Source: CAVQRC01 sp963715045 (GTDB taxonomy: Bacteria > Planctomycetota > Planctomycetia > Pirellulales > Lacipirellulaceae). Taken from it: a stretch of 64,000 nucleotides of DNA. The translations under genes and the position numbers were made by a program. The DNA lies in NCBI GenBank assembly GCA_963715045.1, contig CAVQRC010000018.1, positions 1 to 64,000 on the forward strand. The letters run 5' to 3'. The notes under the pieces are model-generated. The model was not told the origin of the DNA, did no database searches, and worked only from the letters and a program-made list of their open reading frames with translations. Every line of letters begins with the position of its first letter. Position 1 is the first letter of the stretch. This document shows positions 7,768-18,136 of this stretch, piece after piece.

Positions 7768-9893
7768 ATGATGAATTCCAGACCGACCGATCGATTGGCA
7801 GCGGGGGTGGGGCGGTTGCGGTTCGAAAGGCTGGAAGAGCGACGGCTCTTGGCTGGCGACACGTATCTGATCAACTGTCAGCTCGCCGGCAGCAACGCCT
7901 CGACCCGCTTCCTGACCGATACGGGCCAGGTGTACGCGGACCGCGGAAGTGGTCTTGCTGACGACTGGTCCAGCGATCAGACCGACGTCCGTGCGAACGC
8001 GAGAGAATCCGGATCAACCGCTCGAGTCGCAAGTTTCCGATCTGGCCCGCGGCGCCGAAGCGGAAGTGCCCTTCGTGGCGTTTCAGCCCGGGTACGTCGT
8101 TGAGGAAGTCGCCGGTGACTTTCAGCTTGCCGGTGAACATCGCGTTCGTTCTCGAGCCAGGGCCCAATCCCGACGATCCGTTGTTCTACGTGACGGAACT
8201 CTATGGCACGATCAAGGTCGTGGCGAATGACGGAACCGTGAGCGATTACGCTACCGGCCTGCTCAATTTCAACCCGACCGGAAACTTTCCCGGGTCCGGG
8301 GAACAGGGACTGACCGGCATTGTGGTCGAGCCTGCTTACCGGCGACGTGATCGTGACCCGGGTGACAAGTTCGATTCCGTTCAACGACTCCGCGCCGCAT
8401 CATCCGCAAGTGGTGCGGTTCGCCAGCGTTGATGGAGGGCGGACCGCAGACAGCGAGACGTGCTGCTCGACATGCCAGGTGAAACGCAGGGGCAGTCGCA
8501 CCAGATCTCCAACGCCAGCATCGGACCGGACGGGAAACTCTACATCCACAACGGCGACGGGTTCAATGCGGCGACCGCCCAGAACTTGGATTCATACCGC
8601 GGTAAAATCCTCCGGCTGAATCTCGACGGCTCGGCACCATCCGACAATCCGTTCTACGACGACGCCAATGGAATCAACGCTCGAGATTATGTGTTTGCGT
8701 ACGGCGTGCGGAATCCGTTCGGCGGAGCGTGGCGGGCTGCGGACGGCGATCACTACTCGGTGGAGAACGGACCCAGTATCGATCGGCTCGCCCGAATCGA
8801 AGCAGGGGTCGATTACGGCTGGGACGGCACGAACAGCTCGATGCGGATCAACGCGCTCTACAATTGGTCGCCGGCCCACGCGCCGGTCAACATCACGTTT
8901 GTCCAGCCGGAGACGTTTGGTGGCAGCCGGTTTCCGTTGGCCAGCCAGAATCGGGCATTTGTGAGCGAGTCGGGGCCGACGTATTTCAGCGGCCCGCAGG
9001 TTCGCGGCAAGCGAATCGTGAGCTTCGAATTCGACGCGAGCGGCGAGGTTGTTGGCGGTCCGACAACCTTCGTGGAATACGTCGGTACGGGTCGTGCTAC
9101 CGTGGTGGGGCTTACCGCGGGGCCGGACGGGTTGTACTTCACAGAGCTTTACCGGGATCTCGACGCGAAGTCGCCCATTGACCGTGGTGCCCGTGTGCTG
9201 CGGGTGCGGTTCGATGCGGGCGACGTGTCGTTTACGGCCGATGCGACGAGCGGAGCCCCGCCGCTATCCGTCCAGTTCAGCGACACGTCGACTCTCGTGG
9301 GCGGCTCGGCCTGGCATTGGGACTTTGGTGACGGCGCGACGAGTACGCTGCAGAATCCGACGCACCTCTATCCGGCGGTTGGAATCTACGACGTGTCGCT
9401 CACGGTCACCGGGGCGGTCGGCGACGTAACGCTCACTCGCGAAGCTTTGATCACGGTTGCGCGACCGGGAGATTTCAATTTCGACAACCGAATCAACGGA
9501 GACGATTTCTTGATCTGGCAGGCGAATTTCGGAACGAGGAGCGGGGCGACCGTAGCAACAGGCGACGCGGACGGCGACGGTGATGTGGACGGTGGCGACT
9601 TTCTGGCCTGGCAAGCGGGGTTTGGCACCGCGCTCGGACGAGGTGCAAGCGTGGCCGCTGCCGACTTCGCTGCGGTCCGCCCGTTGATTGCTGATCCGCC
9701 GTGGATTCGGAAACTGCCCCGTATTCCGCATGCTGCGGATCAGGAGCGTCCGAGCTTGATCAGCACTCAACGGACAAATATCCGCGAAGTGAAGCCACTG
9801 CAGTTGGCGATGCGGAAACGTGAAACTGAACTCCGCGACCGAGCGCTGGAGGAAGACTGGGCGCAAAGAGTCTCCCAACAATCTCAATCTTAA
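7768..9893 (+). pseudogene. Secreted PQQ-type sugar dehydrogenase with PKD and dockerin-like domains, several frameshifts
   Basis: The product begins with FERLEERRLLAG, the LEPR-XLL motif at the N-terminus of planctomycete exported proteins. A short malectin-like piece (INCQLAG, TGQVYADRG) follows. A glucose/sorbosone dehydrogenase beta-propeller comes next (LPVNIAFVLEPGPNPDD, FYVTELYG, SHQISNASIGPDGKLY, FAYGVRNPFG). After it are a PKD domain (WHWDFGDG) and a dockerin-like pair (GDFNFDNRINGDDF and GDADGDGDVDGGDF). The frame changes near 7990, 8125, 8335 and 8440; from 8460 to the stop it is continuous for 477 codons. The ATG at 7768 is preceded by AACGGAG. Either the assembly has several indels here or the 5' half is decaying. 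The stop codon is within an AATCTT repeat. Confidence 0.75.
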
Positions 9894-9901
9894 TCTTAAT
9901 C
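9880..9901. repeat. 6-bp tandem repeat AATCTY over the stop codon
   Basis: The units AATCTC, AATCTT, AATCTT and AATC run head to tail. The TAA stop of the sugar dehydrogenase gene (9891-9893) is part of a unit. Confidence 0.85.
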
Positions 9902-10027
9902 CCCGACCGCCTCGGTCCCGACGTTGTACCGCCGGCTACCGCGAGGCTTCGGTGGTGGGCAGTAAACGTTCCTGAAAAGGGTAATACGCGGTTGCCAATG
10001 GCGAGCGGACTGAGCGGTTCCGACTGC

Positions 10028-10085
10028 GATTGAGATTAAGAGTAAGAGTAAGATGTAAGAATATATAAGAATAAGAATGAAGAGA
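10028..10085. repeat. Degenerate purine-rich 6-bp repeat (AAGAGT/AAGAAT)
   Basis: An imperfect run of GATTAAGAGTAAGAG-type units ends 30 bases from the 3' end of the TPR gene. It begins with GATTGAGATT, the exact reverse complement of AATCTCAATC in the repeat at 9880, so the two repeats form an inverted pair flanking this 220-base gap. Confidence 0.75.
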
Positions 10086-10115
10086 CCGTCGCGGTCTTCC
10101 AACACCCCCTCACTC

Positions 10116-12927
10116 TCACTGCCGCATCTGCTTGAGAAACGCCCGCGCCCGGTCTCTTTTCCGCGGTGTCAGCTTGGGGTGCTCGAGGGCGAGTGAGAGT
10201 TCGAAGCATTGCGCTGCCGCCCTGCGCTTCCCCTGGCGGTGGTAGAGCAGGCCCTGGTTGTAGTAGACCCAGGCATTCTCGGGGCAGTCCTGGACGGAGC
10301 GTTGGAAATCCTGCTCCGCGCGTTCGTACTGCTCGAGTCCGGTGAGCGCGAGACCGCGGCCATTGTAGGTGTATGCCAGCGCCCTGCGGCCGACACTCCC
10401 CTGCCCTTGTTCGATCGCCCGGTCGAGTAGCGCGAGGGCTTCGTCGAACTCGCCCATCTCAGCGCGAACCTGGCCCAGGCTCTGCAGCACGTCGAACGAG
10501 TTCTCGGTCATGTCGGCGAGGCGTTCGTAGATTTCAGCCGCTTCCACATGGTTCTCGCCATACCAGTAAGCCGCGGCCAGTGCGTGCAGGGCCGGCACAT
10601 AGTCCGGATCGATCGCGAGTGCCTCCTTGGCCTTGAGAATCGTCGCTTCGTACTGCTCGTTCTGGTGCAGGCAGGAAGCCTCGACCGCGAGCTGCTGGAG
10701 CAGGTAGTCCTGGGCGGCGTCGGGGTCGCTTTCGATCGCTCGTTGGAAATCCGCGTCAGCCTTTTCGTGTTCGCCCTGTTGAATCCACACGCTGCCGCGG
10801 CCCGTGTACGCGGCCCCGAGCGAAGGAGCGAGGCGGATCAGCTCGCTGTACTCCCTGGCCGCGTCGTCGAGACGATCGAGTCTGGCATACAGCCCGGCCC
10901 GCACATAATGTGCGGGCACGAATTCGGGAGCCAATTGGACGACTTCGTCGAGGTCGCGAAGCGCTCGCTCATCGTTGTCGTGGGCCATGTGCACCTGGGC
11001 ACGCTCAAAGTAGGCCAGGGGGTTATCGGGTTGGAGTCGGAGCGTGTGATCCAAATCGGCCAACGCGGCATCGAGTTGATTCTGGTCGCGATAGCAGATC
11101 GCCCTGGAGAAGTAGGCTCCCGCGTGGTGGGGATCGAGTTCGATCGCCCGGGCCAGGTCTTCGAGGCAGCGGACGTACTCACCCGTCACGCGGTACGCGT
11201 TTCCCCGCCGAACGTAGACATCGGGGTTTTGCAGGGTGCATTTCGACAAGACTCTCGAAGTCGCGGATCCCAGTTTCGATATCGCCCAGTTGAATCTGGA
11301 GGTTTCCGCGGAGACTGAGGGCATCAATGTTGGTCGGCTCTTCGGACAGAATGGCCTCGATGTCGACCAGCGCGGTATCCGCATCTCCCTGATCGGCATG
11401 GGCCAGGGCACGGCCGATGTAGACTTCCGACGCTGAGACATCGAGTTCGATGGCCTTGGAGCAATCCTCGATCGACTCCTCCATCTCCCCCAACTCCTGC
11501 CGCGCGAGTCCGCGGATCGCGTAGGCGATCCCGCAATGCTGGTCGAGTTCAATCGCCCGATCGCAATCGTCGATGGCTTGCTGGAAGTCTTGCTGGATAA
11601 GATGGACCTGGCCGCGATGCGCGTAGGAGCTGGCGACGTCCGGACTCAGCTCGATCGCCCGAGTCAGATCCTGGAGCGCGAGTTCGATGTCGTCATCGCC
11701 CCGATTGCGAGCGCATCGCACGAAACCGCGGAGAGCGCGGGCTTCGGCGTGGTGCGGATCGCGATCGACGGCCCGATTGAGGTCTTCGGCAGCGGCTTCG
11801 AGATTGCCCGCTCGCCAGTGCGATTTGGCCCGCAGCACGTACAGGTTCGGACTCCGAGGGTCGGCTTCGAGAGCGGCCGTCAGATCGGCCACGGCCGCAT
11901 CCCAGGCGCCGAGTTCAAAGTAGATCGACGCGCGACCGCAACGTGCCGCATGAGACAGCGGCTCGATCGATAGCGCTTCGCTGTAATCCAACAGGGCCCG
12001 CGAAGTGCTGCCCGCATAGCAGTAAGCGACCGCTCTGGAGAGGAGCACGTCGATGTTCTGTGGATCGAGCTGAAGGGCCTGTGTAAAGTCTGCGATCCCC
12101 TGCTCGTAGTTGCCGGAACTGCAGTGGACCTGACCGCGAGCTTCGTACTGGGCGGCCGAGTCGGGCTGCTTGGCAAGCAGATCGGCTCGTTGCTGTGCGG
12201 TGGTCGCGGGCTGCTCGTCGGATTCCACACTCTCGGAGTGGGGAGTGGATCGACGCGTGCCCAGCAGTCGCTTCCGGAGCCGATGCCAGAGGCTGCCCGA
12301 GTTCGACGGCGGGGACGGTGACTCTGAGGAACGCGGCTCGAACGGCAGTCCGGCGTCTTCCATCAGCAACGCATCGAGGGAGCCCTCGCGATCGGTGAAT
12401 TGACGTGAGAACGGATAGCGAAACCTGGGCGGTTGATCGATACCGCCCGCGATCGCCATCCCGAACGCAAACGGGACGGGCCCCTCTTCGACCGGTGGCG
12501 ATTCGAGTGACAGGATCGCCGCCCGTATGGCGCGATCGATGTCGGCCGACAACTCGGGCACGGACTGGATCTCGCACACCTTTCTTCCGTCGGGAAACAC
12601 CGCACACGCGACGAGAATATCGCGGGCACGCTGAGCTGGTTGCTCTCCGAGAACGCGTTCGACGCGTCGCTGGCAGGCGGTGAAAAAGCTACCGAACGCC
12701 TCGGGATGAATCCGTTGCGTAAACTGCTCGTCTTCGATGAGGAGCATCAAATAGTGACGGGGCGGTTGCTCCATCGAGGTCTGGGTCTGGCCTGGATCGT
12801 CTGCCGGGAGCACCGCCTCGGCGGCTGATGTCTGATTCGGCGCGTGGATCGAGTTTTGACAACTGGGACAGGTGCCGTCCCGTTTGGGCCAGACACGGGT
12901 ACGGCAGTGAGGGCACTCGACGATCAT
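10116..12927 (-). pseudogene. Zinc-ribbon and TPR-repeat protein, one frameshift
   Basis: A large soluble scaffold-type protein of about 937 residues if the frame is restored. The N-terminus is a rubredoxin-like zinc ribbon (CPHC ... CPSC, residues 5-23). A weakly defined domain of about 200 residues follows, then a long run of TPR repeats with classic spacing (GNYEQGIADFTQALQLDP, RAIELSP, DLARAIELDP). The frame breaks near 11240, between GIRDFESLVEMHP and PDVYVRRGNAYRVTGEY; both sides continue the TPR register, so a one-base indel is the simplest explanation. No enzymatic motif is seen. It is the last gene of the leftward VCBS - sulfatase - TPR group. Confidence 0.75.
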
Positions 12928-12963
12928 CGATGGGGGCCGAATCGGGCCAGAGGTTGGTCCTTG

Positions 12964-14422
12964 CTAAGGAGCGACTTTCCAGTTCGGATTGGCTGCGTGC
13001 GCTTCGTCCATCACGTGCTCCATCTTCCGCACGATCTCAGGATGCGCAGCCGCGAGATTCTTGGTTTCTCCGAGATCGCTGACAAGGTCGTAGAGCTGCA
13101 TTTCGCCGCTGAACATGGGCATCCGGACGGCTTTGAAGCGTCCCTGGCGAACGGCCTGCTTGCTGCCTTGCTCGTAAAACTCCCAGTACAAATAGTCATG
13201 TTTCCGCTGATCGTCGAGCCGGCCGACGAGCGTTGGCAAAAAACTGACGGAATCGATGTGCGGGGGCGGCGTGACATGGGCCAGTTCGGCGGCGGTGGCC
13301 ATGAGATCGCCGAAGTAACCGACATGCTCGCTGACGATGCCGGCGGGGGTCGTGCCAGGCCAGCGGACAATCATCGGCACGCGAATTCCGCCTTCATAAA
13401 GATCTCGTTTCTTGCCGCGGAGCGGTCCGTTGGGGTCGAAGCGTTCGGTGTCGTGGCCACCTTCGTCATGGGGGCCGTTGTCACTCGAGAACATCACGAC
13501 GGTTTGCTCGTCGAGCCCGAGTTCCTTGAGGAGGTCCAGCAGGCGGCCCACATCGCGATCCATTCGGGTAATCATCGCGGCCTGACCCTTATCGGCATCC
13601 GGCCAAGTCACGGTCCGCATAGATCCCGTAATCCGGCACTTCCTGACCGTCGCCGAGTTCCCTGGTCCGCTCGTTGTTGGCGTGGGGGATCGTCAACGCG
13701 ACGTACAGAAAAAAGGGTTCGCTCCGATGACTGCGAATGAATTCGAGTGCGTCATCGACGACCAGATCGTGACTGTAATCGACCCGCCGCGTGGCGTACC
13801 CACCCAGTCCGCTTGGATCGCCGACCGGAGTCACTTCGTTACCAAGCGGCACCTTGTCTTGGTCGCGAAACAGAAACTCGGGGTAGTAATTGTGGGCGTG
13901 CCGCTGATTCAGGTATCCGAAAAAGTGGTCGAATCCCTGATCGTTGGGGAGGCCCGTATTGCCCGGCACGTCGTCGCCAAGGCCCCATTTTCCGCTCAGG
14001 CCGGTCGCATAGCCAGCCTGCTTGAGGACTTCGGCGACGGTCACGTCCTCGGGGCGGAGCGTCTGCCGCTCCACGCGGCCGCCCGCATTGCCGCGGATGT
14101 AGGTGTGACCAAGGTGCTGGCCGGTCATCAACACGCTCCGCGACGGAGCACAGACCGTACTGCCGGCATAGAACTGAGTGAACCTTAAGCCCTCGGCGGC
14201 CATCTGGTCGAGCCTCGGCGTCTGGATGATCTGTTGTCCGTAACAGCCCAGATCGCCGTATCCCAGGTCATCCGCGAGGACGAACACGATGTTGGGCGGT
14301 CGCGATATTGCGGGGGACGTAGCGGCCAGCGTCAGGATCACTGCTGCCGTGGTCCGCGAATACCAACAAGAGTGGCCGCGCGAACGTTGTCGAGAACTTG
14401 CTGCGTCGTGGAAAGTCATCAT
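12964..14422 (-). pseudogene. Arylsulfatase A-like sulfatase, exported, one frameshift
   Basis: A type I sulfatase of about 490 residues. A signal peptide (TTAAVILTLAATSPAIS) precedes PPNIVFVLADDLGYGDLGCYG, which carries the metal-binding aspartates. The signature is CAPSRSVLMTGQ, whose Cys is the formylglycine site. The frame breaks near 13605 (VPDYGIYADRD, then WPDADKGQAAMITRMDRD in the next frame); FSSDNGPH and the C-terminal half are otherwise normal. Two ATGs in tandem (14422 and 14419) are plausible starts. It lies 44 bases downstream of the VCBS gene and 36 bases upstream of the TPR gene, all leftward. The sulfated substrate is unknown. Confidence 0.85.
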
Positions 14423-14466
14423 GCGATCGTGCTGCCCGAATCCGCAAGTGCTGCCCGCACCGCGAA

Positions 14467-15636
14467 TCACTGGCGTTGATTGAAAAGAATCTGCGTTCCG
14501 TCTTTGCCCGGCAGCACCAGATCGACGTCACCGTCCTGGTCAATGTCCGCCGAGCGAATCTGGAGGCCAATACCAACTCGCCCCTGGTCGATCACGTGCC
14601 GCTCGAAGCGTCGTTGTTGCGGATCGATCACGTAGTACACGACCAGCGGGGGTTCCTTGCCGCCCGGATCGTTGCCGTTGTGGGCCCGCACCCGCTTGCC
14701 GGTAATCAATTCGTCCCGCCCGTCGCCGTCGAGGTCGGCAAAGTGAATGCAATGGGCCTGAGAGAATGTGTCGTCGATTTCCACCTGTTCGAACTGGAGC
14801 TTGCCGTCCGCGTCTGCTCCCTGACCGAACCAGGCAAACAGGCCGAAGTCATGCGGGCTGCCCCACACGATGTCGTGGAGGCCATCTTCATCCAGATCCC
14901 GTACCAGGACGGGGCAACTCAGGGGTGGCGTCCAGTCGGGATGAAATTGCCATTCTTTCGCATAGGGTTCTGTAGCCGGTTGTTCATACCAGCCGGTCCC
15001 CACGAGAATGTCGCGACGTCCATCGTTGTTGATATCGCCCACGCCGATCCCGTGGCCGTTGCTGGGTCCGATCAAGTGCGGAATCAGTTCGGGCGGCGTT
15101 GTCTGCTGGCCCGGCTGGACACGAAAACGCCACACGATCAGAGGCGTGGCATCCGTCCACTGGTTGGTGATCCACTCCGGTGTTCCATCGCCATCCAGAT
15201 CGGTGAACAGGCTGAACTCATTGGTTGTCTGTCCGGTGTCGGCCAGCCGATGAGCGGCCCACAACATTCCCTGACCAAGCCTCTCCGGTCCTGGGTTCTC
15301 ATACCACGAGACCACTGGCTGAAAAAATCCGATGCTGATGACGTCGGGCCGCCCGTCGCCGTTGACGTCATAAACCGTGTCGCCATTGGATTGGACGTAG
15401 CCACTGATGTCGTCGATTTGCCGCAGCGGGCGGGAGACCCAGTCGCCCTGCCGATACCAATTGCGGCCGGCCACGACATCGAGCTGGCCGTCTCCGTCGA
15501 TGTCGGCGATATCGCAGCCTTCGTTCGCGTCGACGGTAAGCGTTTTGATCTCGAATCGTATTGGATGGCTGGCCCTGGCGTGATGGACTACCATCAACAG
15601 CGCAAGAATCACGATGGAAGTGCGGTAGATTGGCAT
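14467..15636 (-). CDS. Secreted FG-GAP/VCBS repeat protein
   Basis: A 389-residue exported protein that starts with a clear signal peptide (VILALLMVVHHARA). The body is a beta-propeller of VCBS/FG-GAP blades, each with a calcium-type DxDxDG loop: DIDGDGQLDVV, DVNGDGRPDVI, DLDGDGTPEWI, DINNDGRRDIL, DLDEDGLHDIV, DLDGDGRDELI, DIDQDGDVDLV. This architecture is common in planctomycete surface or secreted proteins, often beside sulfatases, and probably mediates calcium-stabilised binding. No catalytic motif is evident. It is first in a leftward group with the sulfatase and the TPR protein. The frame is intact. Confidence 0.85.
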   Translation of the reverse strand: MPIYRTSIVILALLMVVHHARASHPIRFEIKTLTVDANEGCDIADIDGDGQLDVVAGRNWYRQGDWVSRPLRQIDDISGYVQSNGDTVYDVNGDGRPDVISIGFFQPVVSWYENPGPERLGQGMLWAAHRLADTGQTTNEFSLFTDLDGDGTPEWITNQWTDATPLIVWRFRVQPGQQTTPPELIPHLIGPSNGHGIGVGDINNDGRRDILVGTGWYEQPATEPYAKEWQFHPDWTPPLSCPVLVRDLDEDGLHDIVWGSPHDFGLFAWFGQGADADGKLQFEQVEIDDTFSQAHCIHFADLDGDGRDELITGKRVRAHNGNDPGGKEPPLVVYYVIDPQQRRFERHVIDQGRVGIGLQIRSADIDQDGDVDLVLPGKDGTQILFNQRQ

Positions 15637-15698
15637 GGCGTGGAAATTCTGGTGCGGAACAGCGCCTTACCGAGACAAACTCGGATGGCGGCGGATTC

Positions 15699-15733
15699 TG
15701 GAGTGCGGTGATTCATCACCGCTTTGTGTTGGA
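15699..15733. repeat. 35-bp palindromic dispersed repeat, copy 1
   Basis: Contains the inverted repeat GCGGTGAT-TC-ATCACCGC. The reverse complement matches 28437-28471 at 34 of 35 positions. It lies in the divergent gap upstream of the VCBS gene. It resembles a REP-type intergenic element. Confidence 0.85.
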
Positions 15734-15891
15734 TTCGCGAGCGAGCGCGGATGCTGCGTCGCCGATTGAGGATATCAGCGACAAAGGATCTCAGCGCGGG
15801 CCGCTGGGGAAGCGTCGCACCGCGCGAGCTTCGCGGGTTACGCTACACCCTGCGTGAAGTGTTGGCAAGTTATGGCGACGAGGCGTGAGCG

Positions 15892-16893
15892 ATGACCACG
15901 AAGACGCTGGATGCGAAACTTGCCCGGATCGTCAGCGACCCGGGATGCGGCGACTTTATCCTGGCCGACGCCAAGGATGCGGACATGGCCTATGGCCTGG
16001 CCGCGGGCGGCCTCCAAACCGATCCTCAAACGGGTGCGATGCGAGGCCGGAGCCTTGTCGAATACCGCGAGTTGATGCGGGGAATCGTCGAGCAAGGGCT
16101 CGTCGACATCGTGTTGATGAGCGCCAGTACCGCAGATCTCCTTGCCCGCCAGGAACGACGGTTCGCCGGCACGGCCGTCACACCTGCGATCCGCGCGAAC
16201 GACTCGACCGATATCTGGCTTGCGGGACAGCACGCCTGTTACACGTCGCAGCCCTCGCAGCCGTTTCGCACTCCGTCGATTTCGGCCGCCGTCGCCGGGG
16301 ATCGGGCGATCGACCTGGGGCTGTACTCGATCACGCTCAATGGTCTGGTCGATCACGACGTCGCCACGCTCGAGGCTTATCGCCGGTTTCGGGAAGAGGC
16401 TGCTTCCATCGGCTTTCGCCATTTTCTCGAGGTTTTCGCTCCCAACGCGGCATCGGCCTCGATCAAGAATGTCGCCCGGTTCGTCAACGACAGCATCGCC
16501 CGGCTGCTGGCGGGCGTCGTCGCGGCGGAGCGGCCGCTGTTTCTGAAGATGCCGTACTTTGGTCCCGGCCCGGCAGCAGAGTTGGCGAATTATGATCCGA
16601 CGCTCGTGATCGGCGTTCTCGGAGGCTCTGCCGGCACGACGCACGACGCATTTCAGATGGTTGCCGAAGCGAAACAGCACGGAGTTCGCGCCGCACTATT
16701 CGGCCGCAAGATCAATCAGGCGGAAGATCAACTGGCATTCATCCGCGGGCTACGGGGTGTTGCCGACGGCGAGTCGTCGCCCCGCGACGCCGTGAAGCGG
16801 TACCACTCCGATCTCGCGGAGCAGGCGATCCGGCCCCACCGATCGCTGGAGGACGATCTTCAACTGACGGCCGCAGCCCGGAGCGGACAATGA
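15892..16893 (+). CDS. DhnA/DeoC-like class I aldolase-type TIM-barrel protein
   Basis: A 333-residue cytoplasmic protein that I place tentatively among class I (Schiff-base) aldolase-like barrels. Supporting segments are the N-terminal GDFILADAKDADMAYGLAAGG, VDIVLMSAS, a KMPYFGPGPAAEL strand that could carry the Schiff-base lysine, and a late VIGVLGGSAGTTHDAF phosphate-loop-like segment. The substrate cannot be read from the sequence. The PfkB kinase begins 36 bases later on the same strand, so the pair may form a kinase-aldolase route in which a ketose or deoxysugar is phosphorylated and then cleaved. No obvious ribosome site precedes the ATG. The family assignment is the weak point. Confidence 0.55.
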   Translation: MTTKTLDAKLARIVSDPGCGDFILADAKDADMAYGLAAGGLQTDPQTGAMRGRSLVEYRELMRGIVEQGLVDIVLMSASTADLLARQERRFAGTAVTPAIRANDSTDIWLAGQHACYTSQPSQPFRTPSISAAVAGDRAIDLGLYSITLNGLVDHDVATLEAYRRFREEAASIGFRHFLEVFAPNAASASIKNVARFVNDSIARLLAGVVAAERPLFLKMPYFGPGPAAELANYDPTLVIGVLGGSAGTTHDAFQMVAEAKQHGVRAALFGRKINQAEDQLAFIRGLRGVADGESSPRDAVKRYHSDLAEQAIRPHRSLEDDLQLTAAARSGQ

Positions 16894-16928
16894 ATGGACA
16901 ATCAATGACTCCTTAGGGGATTTGCGCG

Positions 16929-18125
16929 ATGCTCCGCGAAGTGATCGTCGCCGGCCATATCTGTCTGGATGTCATTCCGCAGCTCGATCAATTGCCCGGT
17001 GATCCGCCGCGCGTCTTTCGTCCCGGACAATTGACGAACATCGGTCCGACGACACTGGCGTTAGGTGGGGCGGTGGCCAACGTGGGACTGGCGCTTCATC
17101 GACTGGGGTTGGTACCTCGACTTGCAGCGAGCGTGGGCGACGATTTGTTCGGGCAGGCGGTTCTGGGAAGCCTTCGTGCAGTGGCTGAGGAACTGATCGA
17201 CGACATGATCATCACGCCGGGCGAGCCGACGTCCTACACGATCGTGCTCAATCCTCCCGGCTTCGATCGGGGGTTCCTGCACGATCCGGGGACGAACGCG
17301 ACATTCGATCCGCGCCGCGTGCAGGTCGATCGCGACGCGGGTGCCCGCCTGCTGCACTTCGGTTACCCACCGCTCATCGAGTCGTGCTATCAGGATCCCG
17401 AGCCGTTGATTGCGCTGTTTCAGCGCGCGCATCAACACGGGCTGCTCGTGTCGCTTGACATGTCTCTACCCGACCTCGAGTCGCCGCAGGCGGAGGTCGA
17501 CTGGAAGGGATGGCTGACGCGGGTGTTGCCTGCGGTCGATTTGTTCCTGCCGAGCCTGGACGAGCTGTTATTCATGCTCGATCGCGAACTGTACTTCGAG
17601 CTCTCAGCCGAAGCGTCTGCGGATGCGGTCGACACGGCACTGCCATTGAAGTGCGGCCTCGAGCGGATCGGAGATCTGGCGGAAAAGGCACTCGGGCTGG
17701 GGGCGGGGATGGTGGGCCTCAAACTTGGTGCCGAAGGCTTTTACCTGCAATCAGGAAGCGGACCGGAGAGTTTTTCGGTGAGACGGGCATGGAAGGATGT
17801 GCCCTGGGAGCGGTGGTGCGATCGGCAGCTCTATACGCCATGCTTCGAGGTCGTTGTGGGTGGGACGGTAGGGGCTGGAGACACGACGATTGCCGGATTC
17901 CTCGCAGCCATTCTGCAGGGATGCGACGCGGCCACGGCGGTCGACCTTGCCACGGCCGTCGGCGCGTGCAGCGTCGAGCAGCCCGATGCGACCAGCGGCG
18001 TGCCGTCGTGGGAAGCAGTACTGAAACGGCTGGCCCACGGCTGGCGGCGGCAGTCACCCGGAATGACGCTCACCGGATTCCGGCGCGAGGACGGAATCTG
18101 GCGAGGTCCCGCAGACCGGCAGTGA
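16929..18125 (+). CDS. PfkB-family carbohydrate kinase
   Basis: Phosphorylates a sugar or nucleoside-like substrate with ATP in the cytoplasm. At 398 residues it is longer than a typical ribokinase (about 310). The N-terminal IVAGHICLDVIPQ and GGAVANVGLALHRLG match PfkB signature 1. The C-terminal GTVGAGDTTIAGFLAAIL is signature 2, with the GAGD anion hole and catalytic Asp. An insert around residues 215-290 is unusual. It is 36 bases from the aldolase-like gene upstream. Its stop codon is 12 bases before the ~133-bp repeat array, which separates it from phnW. Specificity cannot be assigned. Confidence 0.85.
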   Translation: MLREVIVAGHICLDVIPQLDQLPGDPPRVFRPGQLTNIGPTTLALGGAVANVGLALHRLGLVPRLAASVGDDLFGQAVLGSLRAVAEELIDDMIITPGEPTSYTIVLNPPGFDRGFLHDPGTNATFDPRRVQVDRDAGARLLHFGYPPLIESCYQDPEPLIALFQRAHQHGLLVSLDMSLPDLESPQAEVDWKGWLTRVLPAVDLFLPSLDELLFMLDRELYFELSAEASADAVDTALPLKCGLERIGDLAEKALGLGAGMVGLKLGAEGFYLQSGSGPESFSVRRAWKDVPWERWCDRQLYTPCFEVVVGGTVGAGDTTIAGFLAAILQGCDAATAVDLATAVGACSVEQPDATSGVPSWEAVLKRLAHGWRRQSPGMTLTGFRREDGIWRGPADRQ

Positions 18126-18136
18126 GTCGCCGTGGG

